Positions 1 to 12,430 of a stretch of DNA of 64,000 nucleotides are shown one piece after another. The stretch is from positions 217,096,394-217,160,393 of the forward strand of contig NC_088792.1 of assembly GCF_011386835.1 (NCBI RefSeq). Reading direction: 5' to 3'. A program made the position numbers and the translations under genes. The DNA comes from Chrysemys picta bellii. Its lineage: Eukaryota; Chordata; Testudines; Emydidae. The first letter of the stretch is position 1, and the number at the start of each line of letters is the position of its first letter. The notes under the pieces are model-generated. The model did no database searches and was not told the origin of the DNA. It was given only the letters and a program-made list of their open reading frames with translations.

Positions 1-3000
1 AGCTGCAAGCATAGTCTCTGGAGCAATGGGGAGTCCCTGCGAAGGTGGGAAGACAAGAACACTGGCACACATCAAGGAGCAAACAAAGGCCAAACTATTT
101 GCAAAGCATCAAGCCAGAGCCCATTTACTCCAGACCAGTAAAGAAGCAAAGTCTCAGCTCAGTTCAAAGGAAGGTCCTTCGTCCATAGAGACCACAACTC
201 CTTCTGACACAAAGATTGAAGTTTCTACTGGTGTCATTATAGTTAATCCTAACTGCAGGTCTCCTAGCAACAAGTCTGCTCACCTCCGTGAGACTAACAC
301 TTTACTGCAGCAGTCACTTAACACAGCTGCATTGCCAGAAACTGCTACGGACATATCTGTGCACAGTTCTGATGAAAACATACCTATGCCACATTTGTGT
401 GAGAAAATTATCTCATCTACCTCCACTGAAAATAACAATGTGCCAGTGCTTTATAGTAAAAATTCAGTCCCTGCGTCTGTTTGCAGCACTGCTATGTCGG
501 GAACAATTCAAGAACTTCCCTTTGCAAGTTCTCTTGATAAATCCTCTGTTTTAATGTCTGTTGACAGTACAAACACAACAATTTCGGCTTGTAATGTAAA
601 CATGCTGAAATCCACCCAAGGGGTTGATACTCCATGCATTGCCATTGTACCAAAATGTATTGATAACACTATTGTTCCAACCTCAATAGACAGTACAGTC
701 TTATCAAATTCAATTGATGAGAAAAGGTTGCCAGTATCAAGTAGCAGTGCAAATAATGCAGTCTCCAGTCAATATACCACTGTGCCGACTTCGTCCATTG
801 CAAGTAATTTGCCAAATCATCTCCCAGGTAGTTCTGTACTGATTCCCCCAGTGGGGACTACTGCTAGATTTTCTTCTGATAAGATAGCCATAACTGGATG
901 CAGTGAGCAAAGTACTGTATCCATTAACACTACTGTTAGAGCGGCTTTAAGTTGCAGTGATGCGGCTGCAGTAGTAGATTCTGTTGCAAGGCCACCCATT
1001 TCAATGTTTACTGGTAATATGGTGACAATAAGTTCTTACGACAACACTGCTAAATTAAGTGCTGACAACTTGGAAAAAAGTTCTGGACCACGAAACCGAA
1101 TAGATCTGTCCAGTAAATCTCAGCCAGTGAACTTTACACAAACAGCCATGAACAGGTCTATACCTTGTAAAGTCATTGTTGACCACACTACGACATTAAA
1201 TTCCAGTTTGTCACTGGCTGCTTCCATTGAAAATGCAGAAAACAGCATAGATCTGCAGAGCAGACTTGTGAGGGCAGAAACTGCCTTACAAAATATAGCA
1301 TGTCCTCAGGTGTCTGTAATAAGCAGGCCTGAAATAGTCAGTAATGAAAGCCTTGAGCACAGTTCCAGCTTCATAACTGTTACAGCAAAGCAAGAGGGCA
1401 AAACCTTGCAGGCAGCTTGTACAAGTCTTCAAGAAGTGCCTCTTACTCCTCAAGATAAATTAATTGAGGTTGTTGCCCCCAGCCAAGGTTTTGTGGAGCA
1501 GTTACGAGGTCCTTCAGCCTTTAAAAGTGAAGCAGATGCTGCCTGTGTCAATCAGTATAACACTAATAACAGAATTTGCTGGCATGATGAAGAGGCAATG
1601 CACACAGACCAGCCAGTGGTCAGCCATCTTAACCCAAATAAGCATAAAGAATATACAGAGCAAAACTGTTTAAAAAATGTCAAAACTGAACCTTCAAGTT
1701 ACACGCAAATGTCAGAGTTGCAGTCAAGGAGTCTTATGACAAGCATCGCTGTTCCTGTTAAATCAGAAACTACCGAATCTGACAAGTGCTTTAGGATGGA
1801 CACTGAAGATTTTACCGGACGTGAAATGCCTAGTCAGACTGCAGAAATAGCCACAAGTGCACAGCCGACACAGACCTCCAAGACATCTGTTACGGATTCC
1901 ATGGAGGACTCTTTGTCATTGACAACAGAAACCCTAAAAAGAGTTACAAGTGCTGGAAGCTCTAGCTGTCGTTTGTCATCGGTTGAGGCCAACAATCCTC
2001 TAGTGACACAGTTACTGCAAGGCAACCTGCCTTTGGAAAAAGTGCTGCCGCAGCCCAGATCAGGAGCCAAACTAGAAATTAACAGGCTTCCCCTGCCTTT
2101 GCAAACTACCTCAGTGTGTAAAACATCAGCATCTGAGAGAAGTATGGTTGAAAATCCTTCCAGCTCACCCAATCCAGATGGTAAAGGATTTACAGCAGGC
2201 AGCATCACCCCACTGCAAATTAGAAAGCGTGAAAACCATCCAAAAAAGCGGATGGCCAGGACTGTGGGGGAGCACACTCAAATGAAATGTGAGCTTGGGA
2301 AGCTATCAATGGACACAGATGTTAAAGTGGCTCCTTGTGTGATCAGTTCCAACATGAATCAACTAGGGCATGGTCAGCCATTTAAACAAGAGTGGCTGAG
2401 CAAACATGCAGTTCAGAACAGAATTGCTCACAGTCCAGAGATCAAGCAGCAGAAGAGGCCACTGCCTTCGTGCAGTTTTCAACAGAACTTATTTCACATT
2501 GACAAAAACGGCAGTTTTCATGCAGAAGCTAGTACCTCACACAGACAGCATTTTTACCAAATGTCCATGGCTGCAAGAGGCCCCATTCCTACGGCAGCTT
2601 TGTTGCAAACTACTTCAAAAGTCCCATCTGGCTGCAATGCGTTTGCTTTCAGTAGGCACCTGGAACAGAAGGGTTTGGGAGAGGTCAATATTTCTGCAGC
2701 AGCTCACCAGCTGAGGCTAGGAAGTGTTTTTTCCCCTAATATTCAAATTAAGGAAGGTGATGACATTGCTAGTGCCTCACAAACTCTCCAGAATAAAACA
2801 TTAGTGCATCCTCCTCCTCCTCCCCCTATTCCAAACGCAGAAGTCCCATCTGATCAAAAACAACCGACAGTTACTATGGAAACCACTAAAAGACTTAGTT
2901 GGCCTCAGCCAGCAAGCATCTGTAGCAATATAAAATCTGAACCTGTTTCTTTTGAGGAAGGTTTAAGCAGCAGCTGCGAACTGGGCATAAAACAAGCTTC

Positions 3001-3448
3001 CTACGATCAGAATGAAGTAAAAGAACAGTTAAAAGCATTTGCATTAAAAAATGCAGATTTCTCTTCCTATTTACTTTCTGAGCCACAGAAGCCTTTTACC
3101 CAATTAGCGACTCAGAAAATACAAACACAGCACCCACAGCAGCAGCAGCTCTGTGGAAATTATCCAACTATACACTTTGGTAGCACAAGCTTCAAAAGGG
3201 CAGCATCTGCGATTGAAAAATCTATTGGAATTTTGGGAAGTGGCTCAAATACTGCTACAGGTCTGTCTAATCAGAACGTTCCGATTCCGGTTCAGAAATT
3301 TGCTGACAGCAGCAATGCAGATGAACTGGAACTGAAATGCTCTTGCAGGCTGAAAGCCATGATAGTGTGCAAAGGCTGTGGAGCCTTCTGCCATGATGAC
3401 TGCATAGGCCCTTCAAAACTGTGTGTAGCTTGTTTGGTTGTACGGTAG
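1..3448 (+). CDS. ASXL3: ASXL3 (additional sex combs-like 3), C-terminal part, 5' end outside window
   Basis: The frame is open from base 2 to the TAG at 3446-3448, giving about 1,148 residues. The Met at 26 is internal: Ala-Ala-Ser-Ile-Val-Ser-Gly-Ala precedes it in frame. The protein ends in the ASXL-type PHD finger. Counting from Met26, the ligand residues are C1105, C1107, C1115, C1118, C1122, H1123, C1126, C1133 and C1136, and the last residues are CLVVR. Other landmarks are the conserved [10 protein letters not shown] block (from about 656), a basic NLS-like stretch [13 protein letters not shown] (733-745), a run of six prolines (929-934), and PsiKxE sumoylation-like sites at K500, K553, K579, K787 and K970. 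Known of the family: ASXL proteins are nuclear chromatin scaffolds that activate the H2A-K119 deubiquitinase BAP1 through an N-terminal DEUBAD/ASXH region, which lies outside this window. The phrases [14 protein letters not shown] and [15 protein letters not shown] fit ASXL3, not ASXL1 or ASXL2, as I remember them. The absence of any intron over 3.4 kb fits the very large last exon of ASXL3. No frameshift or internal stop is seen. Confidence 0.95.
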   Translation, partial: AASIVSGAMGSPCEGGKTRTLAHIKEQTKAKLFAKHQARAHLLQTSKEAKSQLSSKEGPSSIETTTPSDTKIEVSTGVIIVNPNCRSPSNKSAHLRETNTLLQQSLNTAALPETATDISVHSSDENIPMPHLCEKIISSTSTENNNVPVLYSKNSVPASVCSTAMSGTIQELPFASSLDKSSVLMSVDSTNTTISACNVNMLKSTQGVDTPCIAIVPKCIDNTIVPTSIDSTVLSNSIDEKRLPVSSSSANNAVSSQYTTVPTSSIASNLPNHLPGSSVLIPPVGTTARFSSDKIAITGCSEQSTVSINTTVRAALSCSDAAAVVDSVARPPISMFTGNMVTISSYDNTAKLSADNLEKSSGPRNRIDLSSKSQPVNFTQTAMNRSIPCKVIVDHTTTLNSSLSLAASIENAENSIDLQSRLVRAETALQNIACPQVSVISRPEIVSNESLEHSSSFITVTAKQEGKTLQAACTSLQEVPLTPQDKLIEVVAPSQGFVEQLRGPSAFKSEADAACVNQYNTNNRICWHDEEAMHTDQPVVSHLNPNKHKEYTEQNCLKNVKTEPSSYTQMSELQSRSLMTSIAVPVKSETTESDKCFRMDTEDFTGREMPSQTAEIATSAQPTQTSKTSVTDSMEDSLSLTTETLKRVTSAGSSSCRLSSVEANNPLVTQLLQGNLPLEKVLPQPRSGAKLEINRLPLPLQTTSVCKTSASERSMVENPSSSPNPDGKGFTAGSITPLQIRKRENHPKKRMARTVGEHTQMKCELGKLSMDTDVKVAPCVISSNMNQLGHGQPFKQEWLSKHAVQNRIAHSPEIKQQKRPLPSCSFQQNLFHIDKNGSFHAEASTSHRQHFYQMSMAARGPIPTAALLQTTSKVPSGCNAFAFSRHLEQKGLGEVNISAAAHQLRLGSVFSPNIQIKEGDDIASASQTLQNKTLVHPPPPPPIPNAEVPSDQKQPTVTMETTKRLSWPQPASICSNIKSEPVSFEEGLSSSCELGIKQASYDQNEVKEQLKAFALKNADFSSYLLSEPQKPFTQLATQKIQTQHPQQQQLCGNYPTIHFGSTSFKRAASAIEKSIGILGSGSNTATGLSNQNVPIPVQKFADSSNADELELKCSCRLKAMIVCKGCGAFCHDDCIGPSKLCVACLVVR

Positions 3449-4927
3449 AAACTGAATCAAAGATGCAGTATCCCTTCTCAGCTTGGGAGAGCAGAACAAA
3501 GAAGTGGAGAAATTGTAACATTTTAGGTCCCTTTTTTTTTTTTTTTTTTTCTGGTGATGCTTTGTTTCAGAATGTAGTTATTTCTGCTTGCATGACATTC
3601 CCTGGAAAGAAGAAGAAACCGTTAGAATTTCTTTTTAAAAAATAACAAACTTGTTACTAAGCTTCTATGAGCTTCCTTGCTGTTTAAAAGAAAAGGTATA
3701 AACATGTCATTCCTAGCTTCTATTTATTTGCACAAAGTGCAGCACACTATTTCCCCATTAATCTATTATGATAGCAGACCCTTTAGGTTAAGAATAACAG
3801 GTTAGTTGTATTCTCATTATTTCTAACTGCCGGGGTACTGCAAGTGCAGAGATAACAAGATGACTAACAAATTGAGTAAAGACTGCTTTGGGTAAAGTAG
3901 CTTGGTGTTCTGTTACAAATCACCTTCAGAGCTACTAAATTAACTTGCAATTTTTCTAATGATGATTGCTTTCTTGAACCCACCTTTACCATCCATAACT
4001 TATAGACGGTCAACCTAGCAAAAGAAAGAGAGAGACTTTAGACAGATTTAATTAAAGGAGTTTGCTCACTCCTACACAAAGCATTATGGAGGTAAGGTTT
4101 TAATTGTCAGCTGTTCTTGTTGATTCCCTGAGAATTAGATTTGTAAATGTGGTTTGATTAGCTGGACCATGTCTAGAATCTCTTGGCTTTAATGGAGTGT
4201 AGAGGAAGTAACGACTTCTCTTAGAGAGCTGAGCACCCTCTCTTTTTCCCTCTTCCCCAAACCTTCCCTGTACATCTATTGTGCTATCTATCCCAAACAT
4301 ATATGGGTCAGGTCTAGGTAACAAATAGGTTCTGGATTTCAATAGCATTTCCATGGCCTAAGGTTGATCCTAAGGTATAAATAATGATTTGAGGACAGAT
4401 TATAATTGTGTGTTGAGGTGAATAGTAGAAAATCAGTTATTTTCCCTCCTATATGCTTTACTATCTATTTAAATATGTTTAAGTTTTGACTTTTTTAAAA
4501 AATTATTTTCAAAAATGACTTAACATTACCTTTTTCTGTTAAAGATTTCAGACCACCTATAGTATCTTTTGGAGAGTTGGGAGTAAAGAGGTGGCGGGTT
4601 TTAAAGGGATACTGCATCTTTTAAATAATCTTCAGTATTTATCCAGTACTGTATTTATGTTGAGGACTACAGCTGCATTCCAGATGCATTAGCCACCATA
4701 ACATCAGAGGACAACAGCAGTAATTTTGGGGCCCTGTCCACCTAAAAGAAAAATATTATAAAGGGATAAAGCACATGCAGCTGTTGGGGACAGGAAAAAA
4801 TCTTGCTGTTGTTTTTTACTTCAGATTCAAGAACACAAAATGTGCAGTACGAGTACCCCATATGCTGACATGCGGCTGACAACCCAAACAAATATGAGCA
4901 TAGAGAACAACGTAATTTTTACCATTG

Positions 4928-5254
4928 CAGTAGAACCTCACTAATATATACACACCTTACCATCTGCACAAAAAGCAGACATTCTCTCCCTAGTTCTCAG
5001 TGAAACATGTAATAGCAGTGAGTTGAGGTCTCGTATTAATCAGATTTTAGTATTTATACAAAACATATAACACTACACATTTACTGGTATATCCGGAAGT
5101 ATTAACATGAACAATAAAACTGTCAAATGAAAAAAGTACACTATGTGATACATTATACTTGTTTATTTATGATCTTTTCTTGCTTACTAATTTATAATTA
5201 TTTAATTTGTAATCGGTCTCCCTGGCATCAGTGCATATTAGTGAGGTTCTACCG
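4928..5254. mobile_element. Short pogo/Tigger-like MITE inside the 3' UTR
   Basis: Terminal inverted repeats of about 20 bp are visible: CAGTAGAACCTCACTAATAT on the left and its near-exact reverse complement ending GAGGTTCTACCG on the right. The interior is AT-rich, non-coding and includes the AATAAA at 5113. The CAGTAGAACCTC end resembles pogo/Tigger families, which duplicate TA; TA follows on the right but the left flank reads TG. Class is inferred from the termini only. Confidence 0.6.
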
Positions 5255-6407
5255 TATATGCAAATCCCATTTATTTTCTTTTGGGACCATTTTCACAAAC
5301 ATAAAATATACTATTCCTTTTGATTGTCTTAAAAAATTCGTTGGAACATTGTAGGAAGTACATTCCTGCCATAAGAAGTTCTGTGGTGCAACTAGAGTTC
5401 TGTTTTACTGTAGTAGTGACATCTAAGTATTAATTTTTGACACCATGTGATCCAAAGCTATTGACGATTCCATTAACAAAATTGTTGCTGATACAGTAAT
5501 ATATTTTCTGTATACAAAAGCACTCCTTTATGAAAGGTGAAAATCCCACAGATTTTCCACTTTTTCAAACCTTTCTGTGGAATGAAAAACAAACCAAAAA
5601 TAAACAGTTGAAAAGTAATTTCCAGTGGTATGCTGATGGCTACCCAAATGGGAGCTATGATGGTCACATGGGTAAACATGAGTATATTGTAGTCATGCAT
5701 ACCAAACCATATTTAAGGAGCCTTCTGTATTGGACTTATATCCTATTGCATTTACATATGGTAGAGGTAGAATTTATTCCCTTAAATAAACAGATTGGCC
5801 AGTTTTTAAAATCATGATAACCTGTATTTATATGAACCCTCTGAGAGCTCAGAATCTTTTTACTTCTGGCTCAGAATCCCTTGTCCACAGCACGTATCAG
5901 TATCTGTTTTTACTTGCAACTTGAAATATATTCTACCCATGACTGACATGGTATTGAAAGAAAATGTAGCATCCAAAAATGTTTTATTTTGAATGACGGA
6001 TGAGGGAGTAAATAATATGATATAATATGAATTCATGTCAATGGCATCTTTGTACTATGGTTGCAGTTTGCATATTTGAGATAAGATAAAATGTTATATA
6101 AAACTGCTTTGGACAAAATGATGCTAAGTAATATAATACAATTGGCCAACCCCCTTCATGGTGCCATTGCATTGACTTCTATTTGACATCAGTGGAGTTG
6201 CTTTAGGAATGAATTTCACCCACTATTTAGAAACATCTGGTGAGTGATGTAAGTGATTTATAGCCATGGTGTAAAATTCCAAAAGCATCTAACTGATTTA
6301 GGAGCCTGAGTCTCCTTTTAATTTTAAAATTAGTCTGACTTTTAATTTGAAAATGGGACTTATGTTCCTAAATAATGCAGGTGTTCTTGAAAATTGTACC
6401 CTCCTAA

Positions 6408-6700
6408 GGGCGTGTCTACATTACCGGCTGGATCGACGGGCAGCTATCGATCCAGCGGGGGTCAATTTATCACATCTAGTCTAGACGTGATAAATCGACC
6501 ACCAAGCACTCTCCCATCGACTCGGTACTCCTCCAGGGCAAGAGGCACAGGCGGAGTCGACAGGGGAGCGTCAGCCGTCAACTTACCAATGAAGATACTG
6601 TGGTAAGTAGATCTAAGTACGTCGACTTCAGCTATGTTCATGTAGCTGAAGTTGCGTAACTTAGATCAATTCCCCCCCTCCCCTTAGTGTAGACCAGGCC
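6408..6700. mobile_element. Harbinger-like MITE with TAA target duplication
   Basis: The left end reads GGGCGTGTCTACA and the right end TGTAGACCAGGCC, imperfect inverted repeats of the GGTNTGTCTACA family that recurs through this window. TAA flanks both sides (6405-6407 and 6701-6703), as expected for PIF/Harbinger elements. The interior holds two further hairpins, one around CTGGATCGA / TCGATCCAG and one around CTTCAGCTA / TAGCTGAAG. No transposase is encoded, so it must have been mobilised in trans. Confidence 0.8.
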
Positions 6701-8871
6701 TAAGATTAGAACTGAATTTTGGATTGCTCCTGTTTTTGTCTAATTTTGTCCCGATTTCAATCCCCATGTCACTCTGTTTTGTTAGTGATCGTGCAGTTTG
6801 CACTGTTGAACATTTAAGGTTTATGCACTGAAAAGTGGTGAGAATAAGCATTACTTAAGAAGACACCTCTGTGTGTTTGCGTGTGTCAGTCCATCCATCC
6901 TTCCCGCAGGAATAATTTACACACATGCATTTTTGGAAAATATCCAAAGTTTTTTCCCTAGTTGCAGCACTTTTGGGAGAGAGGAAGAAATACTCTTGTG
7001 CTCCTTCCTTCCTTTTTTTTTTTTAATCTGCTTATTTTTGAGGTGTGTCGTTAACATTAGGGCATTTGTAGTGTGTATGTTTGTCTGTTTCTGTGCAGAA
7101 CTAATTTTCCAGTCAGAAATTCCCTTAGTTGAAATAATATAAAAAAATTGGTGAACTGGGCACTTCATTTCAGCATTCTGTTTACTTGCTGAGGTTTAGC
7201 ACGTGAAATGAATTAACTTAAAAATAAGGTTGAGCCATAAAGCAGAATAATATCCCTTTTCTTGATGAGGGCTCTGTGTTGTTAGGGTAAGCTACAGAAT
7301 GTTCAGATTTTTTCAGGGTCCTGGAATTCCTTGCACAGTTTATAAACTGGTGCATATGGTGCTTTGTAATGCAGTTTCTGAAGTAAAATTATCTTATGCT
7401 GCACCTCCCTTCCCCTTACAAACACACGCACAATTTCAAAATAGTTATTGTAGCCTCTGGTTTAGCAGTTTTACCAAGGTGTGGTGAAGTACCAGGATGA
7501 ACACTTAAAAGCTCAAAAATGTCATCTAAAGGGATCATCTTAGCTGACACATGCGAACGGCCCTGCTTTAAACACTGAATGACTTTCTACGGTTTTGTGA
7601 CCGCCGCACAGTGGTTTTTTATCTGTGTTTCTGTAGAACTTTGAGGGAAAGCAAAAAATAATATTCAGTGTGAATAATCATGGACCTGTGTAGCTAAATG
7701 TTTCTGAATCTAAAAATCCTGTTGTCTTCAGTAATCATGCTTTTGTCACTGTAAAACCAACAAAAACATTTTTAGTCTAATTTAAAGGAGCTGCTTCTTT
7801 TATAGCACATAATATTTCGCTTTGTACTATATTTGATAGTTACAGAATAATTTAGTCTGTAGAATAACTTTGTCGTATTTGTACTGTTCATGAATGTTAC
7901 AAGAAAAGTGCTTTACTTTGTTGCCATAATTCTCTTGTACTGCTGTAAAATATTTCTTCTGCTTTACAGAAACCTAACTCAATTCACAATTTCAGTACAG
8001 GGTTTTTTGTGTTTTTTTTATTATTATTTTTTATTTGTCAGTGTTTTGAATGTTTACATCTGTTTGACATTAGCCATTCAATGCCTTTTTAGGGCAGTAT
8101 TACTCCTGGAGTGTAACAGCAATGTGAAATCAACCCATATTTAACATGCATGAGAAATACAGATTTAAGGGGAAAATCCCTGACATGCATAGATTTATTT
8201 TTTTTCCATCAACATATGGAGAAGTAAAAACCCTCCTTCAATCCTCTACCAAAGAAAACATTATTCCCACAGGACAAGCTCAGAAATGGTTCTCTGAATC
8301 CTCGGAAGGGGGAGTAGTTGATTTCAGTGGGGTTGCTACAATTTAATACTGTTATGCTTGCTTTGTTACCTGACTAAATGTGACTGAGTGCAAGAAGCAT
8401 TTTAACAATTTTTTTTTAAAGACAGTGTTTTCTTTAGAAATCAGGGATCATGCTTTCTTTAATGGTGCTCTTCATTTTTTATTTAAAAAAACAAACAAAA
8501 AACATTTGTTGCCTACAAAAATGACCACTCACAAAACCATAAATTAAATACATTGAGTTGTCTCCATATTTTCTCTCTTCTCCCTCTCCTTTTTCCCTTC
8601 CTGCTCCCCTGAAAATAACAACATGGGCTTCAATATTAAAATATTCTGGAAAAAAATAAAGAGATAAAATATATTTGTCATATGTTTTTCTTTTATGTTC
8701 AGTGCGTTATGTGGGGTATTCTGTCTGTGCCAGTTCATTGAACATTCCAGTCAGTGAAGGAGAAACAGAAGCGGAAAATCTGTACTTTTAAAAGTTGATG
8801 ACCATTTATTGTATGATTGAGATTGAGCAGTATCTGATATAGCATAGGTATGACCATATTGAAATAATGAA

Positions 8872-8877
8872 AATAAA
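8872..8877 (+). terminator. Candidate ASXL3 polyadenylation signal
   Basis: AATAAA followed within 15 bases by GT/T-rich sequence (GGGTGTTAATATTTTGAG). It is the last well-placed hexamer before ancient repeats begin at about 9.3 kb. Other AATAAA copies at 5113 (inside a MITE), 5599, 5785 and 8655 could also be used. Only 3' end reads can decide. Confidence 0.35.
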
Positions 8878-9354
8878 ACTGGGTGTTAATATTTTGAGTT
8901 TTAAGTAGAAGATTTACAGAACATACAAAGCAGATTAGCTGCATTGTCTTTCAGTGCAACTCCTAGGTATGTACTATGTATTTTTGGAAACCTGACTCTC
9001 AGCACACATGAGCAGCACATCCTCCTCTGATCTCCCCCTCCCCTTTCCCACCAACAAAGAACAACTTAAAAGTCCATACCTCAGTGGCCCTTTGATAACA
9101 GGTTCCCAGTTCAAACCTGTTACCCAATGATGAACCCAGAGTTGGCTTATAAACTCTGCTAGACCAACAGGAGATAGAAATAAAGTGGAGAATTCATTAC
9201 ATTACAAACAAAATGTTTCTAGAAATTTTTCCTTTGAAAGAGCTTTGCAAACATAAGCCAGTTGTTAGGGTTGAGGGATAAGAGGGTGGACAGCAAGTAA
9301 TTTTTTCCACAGGCCTGCTCAAAAATGCTAAGGCCCGCAATGAATCCCCAATGC

Positions 9355-9500
9355 CTTGCTGCACCTTTCCACAATTATTATTAATTACTATTTGATTAGT
9401 GGTAGCACTTCAGGTCCCCAGTCATGCATCAGGGCAACATTGTGCTAGGCACTGAACAAACAAAACAACAAAAAGACAGTGCCTGTCCTAAATAGTTGTT
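9355..9500 (+). repeat. Ancient LINE/SINE tail fragment
   Basis: The block TTGTGCTAGGCACTGAACAAA followed by AAAAAGACAGTGCCTGTCC matches a widespread amniote repeat tail (about 'gtgctaggtgctgtacaaacac ... gacagtccctgccc', from memory). It is usually assigned to L3/CR1-type LINEs. Diverged and without coding content. Confidence 0.5.
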
Positions 9501-9914
9501 AATCTAATGACAGTTACTGTGATTCCCCCACCCACCTGACGTGCACTCCCACCTCCAGTTGTGCTTTGCAGGTTATCCAAGTCTGCCAGGGGTCTCAGCC
9601 AGGGTCTTGCAAAGCTTGGGGCTAGCCTTGTTTTATTTAATAGTAGTTGTTCGGCCATAGGCTGCAACAGTTTTTATCTTAACTCTTTAGGTGAACGGAG
9701 GAACTCCAATCAGAATTTCTGTACATTTTAAGAGCTATCTGTTTACTGTTGCACCTATGTTAATTTTAAAAACCTTCTAAAATAGCGTTCTGCAAAATTT
9801 TATTTAAACTTTTTAAAATAACATTTTATAGTATTTTGTATTCCTAGAATATCTTCTGTCTGCACGTTCCACTCAGTGTTCCCCAAACAGTAATAAATTA
9901 GTCTTCACAACACT

Positions 9915-10065
9915 CCTTTGAATTATCCTCACTTTTACAGTTGGGGAAATTGAGCCCCAGAGAAATGAAATGACTTGCCAAGGTCACACAGGAAGTCTGC
10001 AGCAGAACTGTGAGGAAAAAATCATGTATCTTTTGCTTCCTAGTCCAGTGCTTTAACCAGAGGAT
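9915..10065 (-). mobile_element. MIR/CORE-type SINE fragment, reverse orientation
   Basis: The string TTTTACAGTTGGGGAAATTG, then AATGACTTGCCAAGGTCACA and AGTCCAGTGCTTTAACCAG, is the reverse complement of the MIR core and its tRNA-related half. The order of all three blocks is preserved, so this is one continuous old copy. Confidence 0.65.
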
Positions 10066-10329
10066 TATTTTGTATAAGTTTAAAATAAATTATGGATCAT
10101 TTTAAAATAAAGGACAATGGGCCTTAACTGTCTGCCATAGTTAGTGGTGGGGAAGAGAATGAGAAGGAAGAACATTTGACTTTTAAAATAGCAGCAGTAC
10201 AGTTTAATGTTCATGGAAAACTCGGGGTGGGGGGGGTTGCCTTCCACTGCAGCATGGGTTATTTGCAGGTTTAAACTAGTGTAAATGGTAGATTCTTTGT
10301 AACTGGAAGTGTTTAAATCATGATTAGAG

Positions 10330-10445
10330 GACTTCATTAACTCAGCCAGAGGTTAGGGGTCTATTAAGGAGTGGGTGGGTGAGGTTCTGTGGCCTGCAAA
10401 GGCAGGAGGTCAGACTAGATGATCATGAAAAGTCTGAGTCTCCAG
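10330..10445 (+). mobile_element. CR1 LINE 3' end fragment
   Basis: GAGGTTAGGGGTCTATTAAG, GGGTGAGGTTCTGTGGCCTG and GGTCAGACTAGATGATCAT in this order form the 3' UTR of a turtle CR1 subfamily as I remember it. The terminal part is decayed (AAAAGTCTGAGTC where a short tandem octamer would be expected). No coding sequence remains. Confidence 0.6.
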
Positions 10446-11629
10446 TGCAGCAGAGGTTAATATTTATCCTGATTCTTCCAACATTGCTTTCTGTCTATCC
10501 ATAGAAACAATATCTGTACTACCAGCAGATGGAGACAGGAGAAAATCTTGTGCAGATTGTCTAGGCCGGTAGAGTGCTCTTCTTCAAGTGCGTGCTCATG
10601 CTGATTCCATTTGAGGTGTGTGCGCACCCATGTGCACAGTCATTGGAGATTTTTGCCTTAGCAGTATCCGTAGGATTGGCTGTGGCACCCCCTTGAGTGC
10701 CACACTCATGCACTGGTATATTAGGCACCACCAACCTTATGCCCTCTCAGTTCCTTCTTACTGCATGTGACGCTTGATCGGACCACCTCATCTTGCATTG
10801 CAAGAGCGTTAGTGGTTCTTTACAGCCCATCATCGTGCAACAGGCCAATGCCTATTAGTGACACCCCCGCTCCCCCCGTGACAACTGTTTGAAGTTCTTA
10901 GGGCAGTCCCATAGCAAGGACAAGGGAAGAATCTGTAAACTATGCTCATACTAACATAGTGCATACTAACTATTCACAAACAAATCACAGTGAAAGGCGG
11001 ATGGGAGACAAATGCATTAATATTTTATAGGAATGGCTGAGGTGCTCTCAGTTTTCGTGGAAAATACTCAAGAAATTGGGTGGTGGATGCCACCCTTCTA
11101 AATCTTAAATAGCACTTTGCTCTGCCAGCAGTTCCATTTACTTCAGCTGGGCTACTCATGGCGCAAGTTAGCATTCCTGAATAAGGCATCAAAATCTGGC
11201 CCAAAGAAATTACCACTTGGCTAGTTTCTCCTGATGAATCACATGTAGCTGGCTTGTTTAACTGGAAAGTTAATTGGTTTAGTCGCCCAGGATGAAGTTG
11301 GGAAAGGACGTTTAATGTTGGGTTGAGAAACTGGGGGAATGGAAGGATCATAAGATTCCCAAGAGAAATAGAGAATGTGAAAATGTGGTGGGATTGTGAT
11401 GTGTAATAATTTAAACACATACACATCCAGGCATTGTTGTAGACACCAAGGGGATGTGTTGTGCACATTGCAGGGAGTATGGGCTGGAACCATGTGGGTC
11501 TCACAAAAAAAGACCCCTTCCTCAACTGGGGTGCATGTCCTGACTAGCAAATTATTATGGGGAAGTGTTTTTGGTGGGTGGGATGGCCCCTGTCATGTGC
11601 ATTATCAACCATCCAGTTCCATGGGAGGT
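10446..11629. other. Intergenic sequence, no gene recognised
   Basis: Reading frames up to about 166 codons exist on both strands around 11.0-11.7 kb, but none resembles a known domain, they overlap each other, and no splice or promoter context supports them. I see no recognisable repeat here. Confidence 0.5.
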
Positions 11630-12430
11630 CAGGCAGCTGTTTGTAGCAGATTAGGAAGTATGGATAATATTCACAGCTGTCAAAGATCATGTAGATGGTG
11701 GGTTAGTCCATATTGTCACACATGATATTCCAGACCACTTAAACAGGTTGATCATAGTGAGTTCTTGGCAAGAGATCAAATGGACAATAAAATGTACAAG
11801 ATCAGTAATGATTGGTGACTTCAACTACACAAGTATTGACTGGTGAAATGTCTTACTGGGATACAATTTAGAGAAACAGTTTCTTTACATCTCAGTCCTT
11901 CCTGTTCTTTGCCTGTGTTACGTAATAGTATAGCATCCTGTGGGCTTTAATACTTTGATCTCATTTCGGTGGTTGGATTTGGTGTGCAGATGCTGAGTGC
12001 ATTGGTGCCCTGCGTTGTATAGAAGGTCAGTCTAGATGAGCTGGTAGTCTATTCTGGCCTTCAATTCTATAACTGACACCGTAAATATTAACATAATGGC
12101 ACAACTTCTCTGAAATACACGAGGGGCTGCTCTTCACATAGTCCTAAGCATCAGAGCAAAATTAGCTAAAGAAGTAACTATAATACAGCCATTAAGTAAT
12201 TGTGATCATAATATAATTAAGTTAAACATTTCACTAGTAGGGAGTGTATCGAAAGCTATCGCACCAAACTTTAGGAAGACTACTTCAAAAAATAAGGAAG
12301 TTATGAATGAAGTGGCTGAACTGCTAACAAAAATATGCAACCTGTCTTTAAAATTAGCTGATATACTGATTTTTAAATTAGCTGATAGAGGACTGGAGAA
12401 TAACCAACATTGTATCTGTCTATTAAATAG
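11630..12430 (+). pseudogene. Decayed LINE (CR1-clade) endonuclease-to-linker region
   Basis: The translated string MIGDFNYTSIDW (about 11810-11845) matches the 'GDFN-P-IDW' block of the LINE apurinic endonuclease. Further on, SDHN-type residues (CDHNIIKLNI, about 12200) match the 'SDH' active-site block, followed by the VAELLTKICNLSLK linker. Stops and shifts interrupt it. A separate CR1 3'-end fragment (11955-12078) sits between the two halves, so this LINE was already in place when that copy arrived, or the region was rearranged. Confidence 0.6.
11955..12078 (+). mobile_element. CR1 3' end fragment nested in an older LINE
   Basis: AGAAGGTCAGTCTAGATGAG, then ATTCTGGCCTTCAATTCTAT, is the standard CR1 3' terminus ('gtctagatga ... 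ttctggccttaa...tctatg'). It separates the endonuclease blocks of the LINE at 11630-12430. Confidence 0.6.

Larger units (their letters stand above)
3449..8900 (+). other. ASXL3: Probable ASXL3 3' untranslated region
   Basis: AT-rich sequence follows the stop codon directly, with no splice-like break visible and no convincing reading frame. It contains a T-run at about 3532-3550 and several AATAAA hexamers (5113, 5599, 5785, 8655, 8872). Two small transposons are embedded (4928-5254 and 6408-6700); the rest looks single copy. The 3' limit is inferred from the AATAAA at 8872 followed by GT-rich sequence, and a shorter UTR is equally possible. Mammalian ASXL3 transcripts also have a multi-kilobase 3' UTR (from memory). 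Confidence 0.55.

Noticed and set aside
1..3448. Assignment to ASXL1 or ASXL2
   Set aside because: The visible segment and the PHD end ([27 protein letters not shown]) fit ASXL3 better than the ASXL1 (CVLCLVVR) and ASXL2 (KCYCRLKAMIMC) endings as I remember them.
11229..11270. CTGATGA followed by GAAA as a possible hammerhead
   Set aside because: The bases between do not form a helix II, and there is no retroelement context.
11025..11525. 166-codon minus-strand frame
   Set aside because: No recognised domain; overlaps a 109-codon frame on the other strand; composition looks like random intergenic sequence.
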